Positions 1-8,593 of a stretch of DNA of 64,000 nt are shown here, one piece after another; within the stretch, counting starts at the first letter, position 1, and every line of letters starts with the position of its first letter. Both the position numbers and the translations under genes were made by a program. The DNA is taken from positions 97,545-161,544 of the forward strand of contig JAKSDK010001896.1 of the NCBI GenBank assembly GCA_022360095.1, read 5' to 3'. The notes below the pieces were generated by a model, which did no database searches, was not told the DNA's origin, and saw only the letters and a list, made by a program, of their open reading frames with translations. This DNA is from Phycisphaerales bacterium. Lineage in GTDB: Bacteria; Planctomycetota; Phycisphaerae; UBA1845; UTPLA1.

Positions 1-1933
1 GCTGTTGACTCGTCGTTTCGGAGACCGACAACCGCACGTGTCCTCGTTCCGTAAACTTGACCGCGTTTCCAACGAGATTGACCAGGACCTGCTTGAGTTT
101 GGTCGAGTCCGTTCTGATTGCGCGAGCGACTTCGGGGGCCACGTCGATTTCCAATTGCAATCCTTTGTCGGCGGCGCGCTGCGCGAAAACGTCGTGCACG
201 CTCTGAAGCAATGCATGCAGGTCACAGGCGTTCGATTCGAGTTCGAGTCGCCCCGCTTCGATTTTCGAGAGATCCAGGACGTCATTGATGAGCGTCAAAA
301 GGTGTTCGCCGCAATTTCGGATCGCGCTCAAGCCATGCTGTTGGTCTTTGTTCAGACTGGAGTCGTTGAGAAGAATCTGTGTATAGCCAAGAACACCGTT
401 AAGCGGCGTGCGCAGCTCGTGACTCATGTTGGACAGAAATTCGCTCTTGGCCTTGTCCGCCGCCTCCGCCTGTTCGCGAGCTTCGCGCAGATCCGTGACG
501 TCGATGTGAACCCCCAACATACGGGTCGGAGAGCCGTCCTGATCACGTTGGGTCACCTCGCCGACGTCAAGGATCCATTTCCAGCGTCCGTCCTTCGCAC
601 GGACGCGCACTTCGCACCGGTAAACCGGGATTTCCCCCTTCAAGTGGCGTTCGGTCTCGGCGAGCGCGCGTTGAAGGTCGTCGGGATGCATGAGTTGTTT
701 CCATACTTCGAGTGTCTTCGGGACTTCGCCGACTTCGTAGCCAAGCATGGTAAAGACGGTGTCGTTGAAGTAGATTTCGTCCGTCTCGAGATTCCAATCC
801 CACAGGCCTTCGTTGGCTGCGCGGATCGCCATGTCCAGCCGTTCCCGAACTTCTCGAAGTTCCTCCTCGGCTTCCCTGCGGTCGGTTACGTCAAGGATGA
901 CGCCGTCCACGTGCATGATGCTTCCGTCCCGAACGACAGCCCGGGCTTCGTCATGGATCCAACGCGTCTGGCCATCCGTGCGAGCGATGCGGTATTCCCC
1001 TGAAAAGCGGCCCTCCTGTTCAATCGCTTGAGGGAATGCCTCCACGACCCATCGATCTTCTTCGTGTGCAAGGCGGGACAGGATTTCGTCAGGGTCCAGG
1101 TCGCTCAATGATTCACTGTCGAGGCCGGTCAGGGCTTCGACGTTGCCGCCGGCAAACTCAACCCGGGCGTCGGGCCCCCACGTAATACGGTAGGTCACGC
1201 CGGGAACGTTATTGACAAATGAGCGGAACTTCTCCTCGCTCTGTCGCAGTGACTTTGTCCGCTCCTGAACGGTTTCCTCAACCGTACGATTGACATGTTC
1301 CAGTTGCGCTTGGCGCTGCGCCAGATCGCGCATCTCGCGTACCTGGGTCTGGCAGGACCAGACGAGGAACGCATCCTCGAAGATCACCCAGCCGACGTGC
1401 TCGAGCCAGCGCCATTGACTGGTGGCGAAGACACCGAATACGGACTGCGGCCAGAATACGCCGCGCAGAAAGTGGTCAACGGCAACCACGATCGTGCCGG
1501 TCGCAAGAACGCGCCAATCGCGATAAAAAGCGAGAAATGCCAGCGACCCGAACACATGAAAATGCGTTTCAATGCGCCCCCCGGTCACGTGTATGAGCAG
1601 GGCCGACATCAACATTTGACCTGCCGCGATGATATGCCGCGTCGGGCGGGCACCAGGCTTTATCACGGCTGCGCCAATCGGCAGACTGGCGATGCCGATG
1701 CCCAACAGCACGGCGGCCCACACGTGGATGTGCACATGGCTGGTATCGCCGATCCATGTGCGCGGCGAAAGCCAGAAGGCCGCCGCGATACCGGCCACGA
1801 CCTGCAGGACCATCAGCCCGGCGAACAGGCGGTCGGTACGGTGATGAAGATTGCGAGTTTGTTCGAGCAACAATTGAGAGGTCCGCTCCCGGACGTGAAG
1901 CGGTTCGTCTTTAACGTTTGTAACGGCATCCAT
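1..1933 (-). CDS. Membrane-anchored PAS-PAS sensor histidine kinase, 3' end cut by window edge
   Basis: Reading the minus strand from the ATG at 1933 gives 644 residues with no stop before the window edge. The N-terminal about 190 residues are hydrophobic, with several membrane segments and a His-rich stretch (ETHFHVFGSLAFLAFYRDW) that I recognise from a recurrent sensor membrane domain. Two PAS/PAC domains follow (about 228-350 and 350-475), the second with WDWNLETDEIYFND. The HisKA phosphoacceptor is His505 in SNMSHELRTPLNG, and the N-box (LVNLVGNAVKFTE) marks the start of the ATPase domain, which is truncated here. It should autophosphorylate and pass phosphate to a receiver not present in the window. 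The start lies 8 bp after the stop of the upstream thiol protein, so the two are probably co-transcribed and work together. Long plus-strand open frames over this region are shadows. Confidence 0.93.
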   Translation of the reverse strand, partial: MDAVTNVKDEPLHVRERTSQLLLEQTRNLHHRTDRLFAGLMVLQVVAGIAAAFWLSPRTWIGDTSHVHIHVWAAVLLGIGIASLPIGAAVIKPGARPTRHIIAAGQMLMSALLIHVTGGRIETHFHVFGSLAFLAFYRDWRVLATGTIVVAVDHFLRGVFWPQSVFGVFATSQWRWLEHVGWVIFEDAFLVWSCQTQVREMRDLAQRQAQLEHVNRTVEETVQERTKSLRQSEEKFRSFVNNVPGVTYRITWGPDARVEFAGGNVEALTGLDSESLSDLDPDEILSRLAHEEDRWVVEAFPQAIEQEGRFSGEYRIARTDGQTRWIHDEARAVVRDGSIMHVDGVILDVTDRREAEEELREVRERLDMAIRAANEGLWDWNLETDEIYFNDTVFTMLGYEVGEVPKTLEVWKQLMHPDDLQRALAETERHLKGEIPVYRCEVRVRAKDGRWKWILDVGEVTQRDQDGSPTRMLGVHIDVTDLREAREQAEAADKAKSEFLSNMSHELRTPLNGVLGYTQILLNDSSLNKDQQHGLSAIRNCGEHLLTLINDVLDLSKIEAGRLELESNACDLHALLQSVHDVFAQRAADKGLQLEIDVAPEVARAIRTDSTKLKQVLVNLVGNAVKFTERGHVRLSVSETTSQQ

Positions 1934-1941
1934 TGGCTTGA

Positions 1942-2583
1942 TCACCGATTATCGTCTTTCACATCTTTGAAGAAGCAACCGTACGTCGGCGTCAGCACGG
2001 GTCCGTTTCTTGTTTTTTGAACTTGCGACCGAGTAAGCACGGAAATGATCGCATGGCGTCCGTCATTGGCGCCCTCGTGTCCTCGTGACTGCGTAATCCC
2101 GCCGCTGAACACCAGATTGCCGTCCGCCGCATACATGACCACATGTCCCGAAGCCGTCGCGCCGAAGTTTGCGGCCTCGATTCCCTGATGGTCGGTTGTC
2201 ACACGCACACTCGGAATCGCCGCCGCCTGTCGCCAAAGGGCGCTCCTGGTCCAGGCGTCGTTGGCCGTTTCCGGTTGGACAAAGAGAATATCCACCGTTG
2301 CTTTTCCACATGCCCTTGTGAGAATACGCTTCATTTCGGACAGGCTGGCACGCGAGCAGGGACACTTCGGATGGAGAAACATGATGAGATGGTACTTGCC
2401 TTCGTCCCGGTTGATCGAAGTTTGCGCGGGCCAAGTTGACACGCTGCTTTCGTAGGATGAAGGTCGCGTTTCATAGGTGTATAAGAATGCCAGGCCCGTT
2501 CCCACGGCGCAGAACCAGATGATCGTGACGAGCGCCCAACCCAGGTGCGAGGCTTTCTTTCTTTGCGTGACTCCGCTTCTCAT
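1942..2583 (-). CDS. Membrane-anchored thioredoxin-fold protein with CPC motif (RedB-like)
   Basis: 213 residues. After a short basic N-terminus there is one membrane segment (about 16-36), then a periplasmic domain starting with a beta-strand and the motif FLHPKCPCSRASL (about 90-102). This resembles the active-site region of thioredoxin-fold proteins but has CPCS rather than CxxC. Further on are VVMYAADGNLVFSGGIT, the usual last strand of a redoxin fold, and a conserved-looking C-terminal GCFF. I associate this arrangement with proteins annotated RedB; the name is from memory and not verified. It is transcribed just ahead of the sensor kinase with an 8-bp gap, which suggests that its thiol state, or something it carries, is sensed by the kinase. 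That functional link is inference. Confidence 0.72.
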   Translation of the reverse strand: MRSGVTQRKKASHLGWALVTIIWFCAVGTGLAFLYTYETRPSSYESSVSTWPAQTSINRDEGKYHLIMFLHPKCPCSRASLSEMKRILTRACGKATVDILFVQPETANDAWTRSALWRQAAAIPSVRVTTDHQGIEAANFGATASGHVVMYAADGNLVFSGGITQSRGHEGANDGRHAIISVLTRSQVQKTRNGPVLTPTYGCFFKDVKDDNR

Positions 2584-2745
2584 TCGGACGGTCCCTCGTC
2601 AATCGGCAACACGGCGAGATTACGGCAGGACGACCGTAGATAATCGGCGTCTCCGAAGCGCAATTCTATCCAATCGATAGGCTGATTCCAAACGTAAGAA
2701 AAGATGTCATGAGATGCTCCTCTCACACTGGATTCGATCCATGGC

Positions 2746-4134
2746 TTACGACGGCCCGGTCAGCAACGCCGCAAAGCCGCCGTCGCATTCCTCGTTTGGT
2801 AGAACGAACTTTTGGTGCTGGACTTGCCATCGGGGAAAAGCTTCACAGAACCACTTCACTTGCTCTTCGTTCTCCTCCATTTCAAGAGAGCACGTGCTGT
2901 AGATAATTCGCGTGGTGGAGCTTGCCAGTTCCTGGGCACATCGCAATATCTCTCGCTGAATTTCGATCAGGCCTTGCAGGCTTTTTTGTCCGGCTCGATA
3001 GCGGGCTTCCGGACGCCGTGCCAAAACGCCGGTGTTCGAACATGGCGCGTCGACCAGGATGAGATCAGGGGGGGATCGCAAATCCGCAATGCAGTCTGAG
3101 AGTTTTTCGATGGACGTCGGACGGGTGATCGTCAAACCGAGTCTCTCGGCGTTGGCCGAAATCAAGGCCAGCTTGTCCGTGTTTGTGTCCGTCGCGATGA
3201 CGATGCCGGAGTCGTTCATCATTTCCGCCGCCTGTGTGGACTTGGTGCCGACGCCTGCGCAAAGATCGATCACGACGTTCCCCGGTTGTGGGGGACTGAG
3301 GCGAAGCGCAGCTTGAGCGGTGGTGTCCTGTGGCTGGCACAGGCCCTCCTTAAAAGCCGCCAAAGATGACACAGACGGGTCGCCGGCCAAGGCCACCGAT
3401 GCATCTTCACCGGTCAACGTTGCTTGATGGCCTTCGGATAGAAGTCTGTCACGAAGTTCAATTGCGGTCGTTCGTATCGAGTTGGGGCGGAGTACCAGTG
3501 GCGGTCGCCGCAAACCCGCGTCGCAGATTTGGCGGCATAGCTTGGGTTTGAACCGTCGGTGCCAGCGCTCGATCAGCCAGGGTGGATGACTCGTCACCGC
3601 GATCAGATAGTCCAATGGGCGCCTCGTCGGATCGGGGAAAACATTTTGGCCGAACAGGCGACCACGATCACGATCCAGCGGCAGATAGCTGCGCGGATCA
3701 GGATCATCCGGGGGCTCAACGACATCACCGCGGCATTCGATTACTTTTCGGAGGATCGCGTTTGCCGCCGCGCCTGCACCACGCCCGTAACGTTTGGCTT
3801 GCCGCACGGCTTGATCGACGACGGCGTGATCGGGAATTCGGTCCAGCCAGCAAAGTTGATACACACCCAGGGCGAGAATAACGCGTACAGGGACGGGGAG
3901 TCCCAGCCAGCGTCGACGATAGAATCGTGCGGCAATATGTTCGCAGGTGAGACGGTGACGGGAAACGCCGATCGTCAGTTCGGCGGCAAGCGCGGCATCG
4001 GCAGACGACAGAGGATCGACCCTTTGCCATTCTTCGAGCAGATCATGACAGATGGCTTCACCTTCGTAGGAGTGAACAAGAGCTTTCAGAGCACGGTCAC
4101 GAGAACTTCGGCGAATGGATTGATCGGTGGACAC
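2746..4134 (-). CDS. rsmB: 16S rRNA (cytosine-967-C5)-methyltransferase RsmB
   Basis: 462 residues from a GTG start at 4134, preceded by GAGGCG on the coding strand. The N-terminal about 150 residues form a NusB-like RNA-binding domain. The C-terminal part is a class I SAM methyltransferase of the NOL1/NOP2/Sun family: the SAM loop is DLCAGVGTKSTQAAEMM (motif I), the first conserved Cys is in DAPCSNTGVLARRPEARYR (motif IV), and the second is in IIYSTCSLEMEENEEQV (motif VI). In this family one Cys is the catalytic nucleophile and the other helps release the product. Length and motif order match RsmB. It lies downstream of fmt on the same strand (62-bp gap), the common bacterial def-fmt-rsmB order. 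Confidence 0.95.
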   Translation of the reverse strand: MSTDQSIRRSSRDRALKALVHSYEGEAICHDLLEEWQRVDPLSSADAALAAELTIGVSRHRLTCEHIAARFYRRRWLGLPVPVRVILALGVYQLCWLDRIPDHAVVDQAVRQAKRYGRGAGAAANAILRKVIECRGDVVEPPDDPDPRSYLPLDRDRGRLFGQNVFPDPTRRPLDYLIAVTSHPPWLIERWHRRFKPKLCRQICDAGLRRPPLVLRPNSIRTTAIELRDRLLSEGHQATLTGEDASVALAGDPSVSSLAAFKEGLCQPQDTTAQAALRLSPPQPGNVVIDLCAGVGTKSTQAAEMMNDSGIVIATDTNTDKLALISANAERLGLTITRPTSIEKLSDCIADLRSPPDLILVDAPCSNTGVLARRPEARYRAGQKSLQGLIEIQREILRCAQELASSTTRIIYSTCSLEMEENEEQVKWFCEAFPRWQVQHQKFVLPNEECDGGFAALLTGPS

Positions 4135-4196
4135 TTAGCGCCTCATGGTGACGGTTAACGTATGCATTCCGGGTATCAGCCGTCCAAGATTGGGCA

Positions 4197-5156
4197 CTAT
4201 AGCGGAACGAAGCGATCGCCGGGCTGGACGTGACGGCCATTGACGTAATCTCGCCATGACATGAGCTTGCCGCCCGCCGGCTTGATTTCGAGGATGGCCA
4301 GTTCACTGTCGAGGGTCTGAACGCTCATGACGTTGGAAATACGGCCGACGTCATGGCGGGACGCGGGTTTAGAGGTCTTTCCTTCATAGGGTACCGCACG
4401 GGCCAGCGTCACGGATTCGTCTCGTTTACCATCGGCGGACTGAAATCGGCACGTGGCGCCGGGCCACGACCAGAGACCGCAGATACGATGTGCAAGCGAT
4501 TGGACTGGTTGATCGAAGGCAATTTGACCGTCGGTCTTTTTCAGCTTGGGAGCAAATGTGATCTTGGACGCATCCTGTTGTGTGCCAGGCAGGTTGGGAT
4601 TCGCGTCCAAGAGTTTCAGCGCGTCGCGCACTGCGTCGCAACCAATCCGGGCGAGCCGGTCGTGCAATTCGTCGGCCGTCTCGTCGGATCCGATGGCCGT
4701 GCTTCGCTGGGTGATGATCGGCCCGGCGTCCATCTTTTCGACAAGTCGAAACACGGTCACGCCGGCTTCTGTATCGCCGTTGATCACCGACCATTGTATC
4801 GGAGCGGCGCCGCGGAGCGCAGGCAACAGGGAACCGTGCAGGTTGATCATTCCGGCCGGAAAAGCATCCAGTAATTCCCCGCCGATTTTTTGCCCGAACG
4901 CGGCGACATAAGCGAGATCCGCTTTCAGTGATTTGAGATGTTCGACGACGTCGGGGACGTTGACATCTTCCGGGCTCACCACCGGCACGTTTGCTTCGAG
5001 GGCCGCAGCCTTGATCGGCGTGGGCTTAGGCGTTTTGCCGCGGCCTCGTGCCTTGTCAGGTTGTGTAACGACAGTGACGATGTCATGACCGTCGGAACGG
5101 ATTGAGTCAAAGGTCGGAATGGCAAACTCACCCGAGCCGAAAAAAAGAATACGCAT
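4197..5156 (-). CDS. fmt: Methionyl-tRNA formyltransferase
   Basis: 319 residues, the usual length. The enzyme transfers a formyl group from 10-formyl-tetrahydrofolate to initiator Met-tRNA in the cytoplasm. The N-terminal formyltransferase domain starts MRILFFGSGEFAIPTF. It carries the folate-site signature HGSLLPALRGAAPIQWSVINGD (about 108-129), where the first His and the downstream Asp are catalytic in the family, and AGVTVFRLVEKMDAGPII. The C-terminal OB-like tRNA-binding domain (about 205-319) includes RICGLWSWPGATC. The ATG start is preceded by GAGGAA at good spacing. It follows def on the same strand by 44 bp and precedes rsmB. Confidence 0.96.
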   Translation of the reverse strand: MRILFFGSGEFAIPTFDSIRSDGHDIVTVVTQPDKARGRGKTPKPTPIKAAALEANVPVVSPEDVNVPDVVEHLKSLKADLAYVAAFGQKIGGELLDAFPAGMINLHGSLLPALRGAAPIQWSVINGDTEAGVTVFRLVEKMDAGPIITQRSTAIGSDETADELHDRLARIGCDAVRDALKLLDANPNLPGTQQDASKITFAPKLKKTDGQIAFDQPVQSLAHRICGLWSWPGATCRFQSADGKRDESVTLARAVPYEGKTSKPASRHDVGRISNVMSVQTLDSELAILEIKPAGGKLMSWRDYVNGRHVQPGDRFVPL

Positions 5157-5200
5157 TAAATTCCTCGTGAAATTGGAATCAGCGGCCGACGTGCCTCCGG

Positions 5201-5722
5201 CTAACGCCGGTACTCCGATTCCAATCGTTTCAGAGAGCGGCGATTGGCAATCTTGTCAGCTTCTGACATTCGGTCTGTGATAAGACGACCGTTGAGGTGG
5301 TCGCACTCGTGCTGCCAGCAGCGGGCGGCGAGTTCAGTGCCCGATTTCTCGATGGCCTGACCTTTCAGATCGCGAGCCGTCAGCGTGCAACTCAGGGCCC
5401 GGCGAACGTTCACCGTGACATCGGGAATCGAGAGACAGCCTTCCTCTCCCTCAGCCTCGCCTTCAAGGTCCGTTAACTCAGGATTGATGAAAACAAGATC
5501 GTCCTGTGGATCACCGGTGATGTTGCAGACGAAAATCCGTCGCAAGACGCCGACCTGCGGGCCGGCGAGTCCGATACCGTTGGCCTCATGCATCATTTTG
5601 AGCATACGTTCGGCCAGAGAGGCCAGGGCCTGGTCAAAAACCTCGACCGGCTTGCAAACTTTTCGCAGGAGCGGGTCTGGATAATGGATAATCTTCAAGG
5701 TTGCAGTATCGATCGCGCACAC
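5201..5722 (-). CDS. def: Peptide deformylase
   Basis: 173 residues from a GTG start at 5722, chosen because GAGGAG sits six bases upstream and because the length then matches bacterial deformylases. The open frame continues upstream to an ATG at 5761 and beyond, but that part has no family similarity. All three deformylase motifs are present: GIGLAGPQVG (motif 1), EEGCLSIPDV (motif 2, with the metal-binding Cys) and QHECDHLNG (motif 3, the HEXXH-type metal site). It removes the N-formyl group from nascent proteins, so it is coupled with fmt just downstream. The N-terminus LKIIHYPDPLLRKVC is typical. Confidence 0.95.
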   Translation of the reverse strand: MCAIDTATLKIIHYPDPLLRKVCKPVEVFDQALASLAERMLKMMHEANGIGLAGPQVGVLRRIFVCNITGDPQDDLVFINPELTDLEGEAEGEEGCLSIPDVTVNVRRALSCTLTARDLKGQAIEKSGTELAARCWQHECDHLNGRLITDRMSEADKIANRRSLKRLESEYRR

Positions 5723-5812
5723 ATTGGTCTCCTCAAAGCCTTGGTGCTGTGATACAATCATTTTAGCTATCTTATGGATATGTGAAAACCTCGGACCCCC
5801 AGCCACGTTCGG

Positions 5813-7324
5813 GTGTCTGATTCGCTTATGATTCACGAAGAAGAACAAACCGGAGCACCGGCCGGAGATGGTGCCGATCACAAACGCCTCGCCGGAACCG
5901 ACTCAGGCAAGTCCAAAGCCCGAAAACTCTTTGCCCATGCCAAAAAGGCGGAGGATTTGCGCAATTATGAATACGCCGTCGAACTTTACGTCCAGGGTCT
6001 GGCTCACTGGCCGGACGCGATCGACGAAGGACTAAAAAAACTCCGCGTGGTCGCCACCGCGCGAAAGCAACAGGGCGGCAAGCCACCGAACTTCATGACC
6101 AGGCGCAAGTATTCGACGAGCGGCAAAGACGTCGAACAGTCATTGAACAATGCGCTTCATCTGCACGGCCTCGATCCTACGGATATCAGCTACATGGAGC
6201 AGATCCTGCAATTGGCCACGAAGACTCATTGTGATGTCGTTGCACAATGGATTGCGCCTGTGATGGCGGACACTTACAGTTCGGCCAAGAAATTGTCTGC
6301 CGGCCACTATAAGACGGCTTGCGAAGCCATGGACATGATCGCCAAGGCAGCCCGGGAGTTCGGCAATGACCAGGGGGCCATGGATATCCTGCGTGCCAAT
6401 GTCGCCATCGCTCAGACCTGGGCACGGCATTATCCCGACTCATCCGAGCCGTTACGGGCCCAAAGCAATGCGTCCGGAGAACTCGCCATCGTAAAGGGCA
6501 AGTTTGACAGGGCGGATGATTTCACCGATTCGCTCAAAGATGCCGACGGACAGCAGGATCTTCGTGATCGCGAGCGGTTGGTTCACACGGAAGATCGGAC
6601 AAAACAGCTTATTGCAAGGGCGCGTCAGGATTGGCAGGCGAATCGGGACAATCCCAACAAGCTTCTCGCTTTGGCCACGTTGATGACCAAAATCGAATCG
6701 GATGAGAATGAGAACGACGCGATCCAGTTGCTGGAAAGCGAATACGACTCGGCTGGAAACTATGTCTTCAGGCAGAAAGCGGACGAGCTGCGAATCCGTC
6801 AATTGAATCGTCACCGTCGCGAACTGGAAACCAAAGCCAAGGCGAAACCGGACAGCGCGGAACTCAAGGAACAGATCGAGGCGCACACACGCCGCCAACT
6901 TGAAGCCGAGACGGAGATTTTCGAGCATCGCCTGAAGCAGTATCCGACGGATTTGAAAATCAAATTTCAGCTCGCGCTTCGTTACTTCTACGCGAAGCGC
7001 TACGATGAGGCGATTCCGATGTTTCAGCAAACCGTCGCCGACGGTCGAGTCCGAGCTGAGAGCCGTCTCTACATGGGGTGCTGCTTCTATGACAAGCAGT
7101 TTTATCCTCAGGCGGTAGAGACGCTTCGTCTGGCGGTGAATGAGCTGGAGAGCCGGACCAGTTCCGTCGCTTTCGCGCTTAACTATTGGCTGGCCAGGGC
7201 TTTAGAGCGATCAGGCGAGGTCGGAGAGGCCAAGAAGGTGTACGGCCACCTGATCCAGCTCGACTACAATTATCGCGACGCAAGACAGCGGTTGGAGAAG
7301 CTTGTCGCGGCGGACAAAAGTTAG
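5813..7324 (+). CDS. TPR-repeat protein of unknown role
   Basis: About 503 residues, starting at GTG 5813 or more likely at ATG 5828. No signal peptide. The sequence is helical and charged: residues about 40-75 form one TPR-like hairpin (KKAEDLRNYEYAVELYVQGL), a middle part (about 95-230) is rich in short helices, and the C-terminal about 130 residues contain two or three clear TPR units (KFQLALRYFYAKRYDEAIPMF, LYMGCCFYDKQFYPQAVETL, YWLARALERSGEVGEAKKVY). TPRs mediate protein contacts; no catalytic motif is seen. It diverges from def and is followed at 66 bp by rpsT, so it may share a transcript with rpsT. I recognise the architecture as a planctomycete-type hypothetical but cannot assign a function. 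Confidence 0.85.
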   Translation: MSDSLMIHEEEQTGAPAGDGADHKRLAGTDSGKSKARKLFAHAKKAEDLRNYEYAVELYVQGLAHWPDAIDEGLKKLRVVATARKQQGGKPPNFMTRRKYSTSGKDVEQSLNNALHLHGLDPTDISYMEQILQLATKTHCDVVAQWIAPVMADTYSSAKKLSAGHYKTACEAMDMIAKAAREFGNDQGAMDILRANVAIAQTWARHYPDSSEPLRAQSNASGELAIVKGKFDRADDFTDSLKDADGQQDLRDRERLVHTEDRTKQLIARARQDWQANRDNPNKLLALATLMTKIESDENENDAIQLLESEYDSAGNYVFRQKADELRIRQLNRHRRELETKAKAKPDSAELKEQIEAHTRRQLEAETEIFEHRLKQYPTDLKIKFQLALRYFYAKRYDEAIPMFQQTVADGRVRAESRLYMGCCFYDKQFYPQAVETLRLAVNELESRTSSVAFALNYWLARALERSGEVGEAKKVYGHLIQLDYNYRDARQRLEKLVAADKS

Positions 7325-7390
7325 TTTAATATAGCGTTTCGCGCACGATCAACGCGATGGGACGATTCAGGAAACGCAAGGAGATCTCAG

Positions 7391-7666
7391 TTGGCACGAT
7401 CACTGTCGTCACAAAAACGGCTACGCCAGAGTAAGGTTCGCGCCGAAAGAAATAAAGCGCACAAGTCTCAGGTCAAAACGGCGGTTCGAAAGGTTCGCGA
7501 TGCGATACAGCACCGGGACGTCGAGACGGCGGAGAAGGCCTTACGCGAGGCGTCTAAACTTCTTGACCGGAACGGCAATCGAAAAACGATTCATCCGAAT
7601 GTCGCGGCTCGCCGCAAGAGTAGGCTGGCCAAGCGCATCAACGAGTTGAAAGCTGCGGCGAAGTAG
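7391..7666 (+). CDS. rpsT: Small ribosomal subunit protein bS20
   Basis: 91 residues, highly basic and helical, with the S20 pattern: N-terminal ARSLSSQKRLRQS.KVRAERNKAHKS, a central KTAVRKVRDAIQ, and the C-terminal KTIHPNVAARRKSRLAKRINEL. S20 binds 16S rRNA early in 30S assembly. The start is a rare TTG, supported by AAGGAG eight bases upstream and by the family N-terminus directly after it. TTG starts on rpsT are also known in other bacteria, where weak initiation takes part in autoregulation. The gene converges on tatA with 15 bp between stops and no obvious terminator. Confidence 0.96.
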   Translation: MARSLSSQKRLRQSKVRAERNKAHKSQVKTAVRKVRDAIQHRDVETAEKALREASKLLDRNGNRKTIHPNVAARRKSRLAKRINELKAAAK

Positions 7667-7681
7667 ACCAAGTCATTGAGA

Positions 7682-7852
7682 TCATTCGCCGGTCTCTTGC
7701 AAACCCTTCTTGAACTCGATAAAGCTCTTGCCGAGCGACCTGCCGATTTCCGGTAGACGTTTTCCGAAGATGAGCAGTGCGACCACGCCGATGGCCAGCA
7801 TTTCGGGCCAGCCCAGGCTTTGGATCATGGCTGTGACGTGATTCTCATTCAT
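7682..7852 (-). CDS. tatA: Twin-arginine translocase subunit TatA-like
   Basis: A 56-residue protein. After a short N-terminus comes the TatA/E membrane helix and hinge: LGWPEMLAIGVVALLIFGKR, then LPEIGRSLGKSFIEFKKGL, the amphipathic helix with the family FG..LPE..R..G pattern. It ends soon after, shorter than E. coli TatA (89 residues) but within the range of short bacterial TatA proteins. It would oligomerise to form the Tat pore with TatC, which is not in the window. The gene lies 17 bp after the H-X9-DG-like protein on the same strand, at the end of a minus-strand block that includes a DUF1501 protein with a twin-Arg signal. A TatB role cannot be excluded, but the short tail favours TatA. 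Confidence 0.9.
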   Translation of the reverse strand: MNENHVTAMIQSLGWPEMLAIGVVALLIFGKRLPEIGRSLGKSFIEFKKGLQETGE

Positions 7853-7869
7853 GAGCGGCGCGCCTCCAC

Positions 7870-8556
7870 CTACGGTTGGGCCATGCTGCGGAACATATCA
7901 GCCAAGTCCTGTTCGGAGGGTGCATATTTCTCGATCAGCGATGCTGACTCGCTAAACAACTCCACTTTGTCGTAAAGATGCAGCGGACCGCCGGCTTGCG
8001 TCAGCACACGTGTTCTTTCTTCCGTCGTGATTGTCGAACCAAGGTCGGCGGTGTTTGCCAGGTCAAGCTCGGCTGCGATCTTGTCGGCGCCGACTCGTTC
8101 CGGGAGGTCAGGCGTACCGAACCAGATGAGGGCCGTGTTCAAATCGACTTTGTCCGACACGACGGCAATGACGTGGCCATCGAGATAGCCGACATTGATC
8201 CGTTCGGCGGTTTCATTCCCAACATATAGTACAGGCGTGGCCGCCTCATGGGGATACACGAGGTCCGGGGCGACTTTCAGCACGATGAGATACCCTGCCT
8301 CGATGAACGGCTTTTCCCTGGACCAGTAGGACTGGTAGCCTTTTTTCAAAACAAAAGGTTGCGCGTAGATCAATGCGTCCACCCGGGCAGGAAGGGCCGG
8401 CAGAGTGGGAGCGCCTTGCGTGGTTTTCGCGTGTGGCTGGATTGTCCTGGTGCCGTGGGCCTCCTCTTCAAGGCGGAAGGATTGAGCGAGGACGACCGTC
8501 GTGATCATGACTGCGGTGGTCAGCAACATCAGGCTGGCGGGGATTATCTTTTTCAT
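7870..8556 (-). CDS. Exported protein of unknown function with an H-X9-DG-like motif
   Basis: 228 residues from ATG 8556, which has AAGGAC upstream and begins a signal peptide (MKKIIPASLMLLTTAVMITTVVLA). The frame extends further 5' but would overlap the end of the preceding giant gene. The mature part is alpha/beta in composition. Residues about 102-128 read YPHEAATPVLYVGNETAE, then INVGYLDGHVIAV. This closely resembles the C-terminal N-V-x-Y-x-DGHV block of planctomycete DUF1559 / H-X9-DG pseudopilin-like proteins. Here it lies mid-protein, and the N-terminus lacks the usual prepilin motif. The C-terminal about 90 residues (EERTRVLTQAGGPLHLYDK and after) are helical. It sits between the giant Cys-rich gene and tatA, probably in one transcript. 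Confidence 0.75.
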   Translation of the reverse strand: MKKIIPASLMLLTTAVMITTVVLAQSFRLEEEAHGTRTIQPHAKTTQGAPTLPALPARVDALIYAQPFVLKKGYQSYWSREKPFIEAGYLIVLKVAPDLVYPHEAATPVLYVGNETAERINVGYLDGHVIAVVSDKVDLNTALIWFGTPDLPERVGADKIAAELDLANTADLGSTITTEERTRVLTQAGGPLHLYDKVELFSESASLIEKYAPSEQDLADMFRSMAQP

Positions 8557-8593
8557 CGTCAATGTCCTTCGTTTATCAAAGATCTGTTCTTGA

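Noticed and set aside
5..2020. Long plus-strand open frames (332 and 241 codons)
   Set aside because: They lie opposite the histidine kinase, whose minus-strand reading has clear PAS, HisKA and N-box motifs; the plus-strand products have no protein-like pattern.
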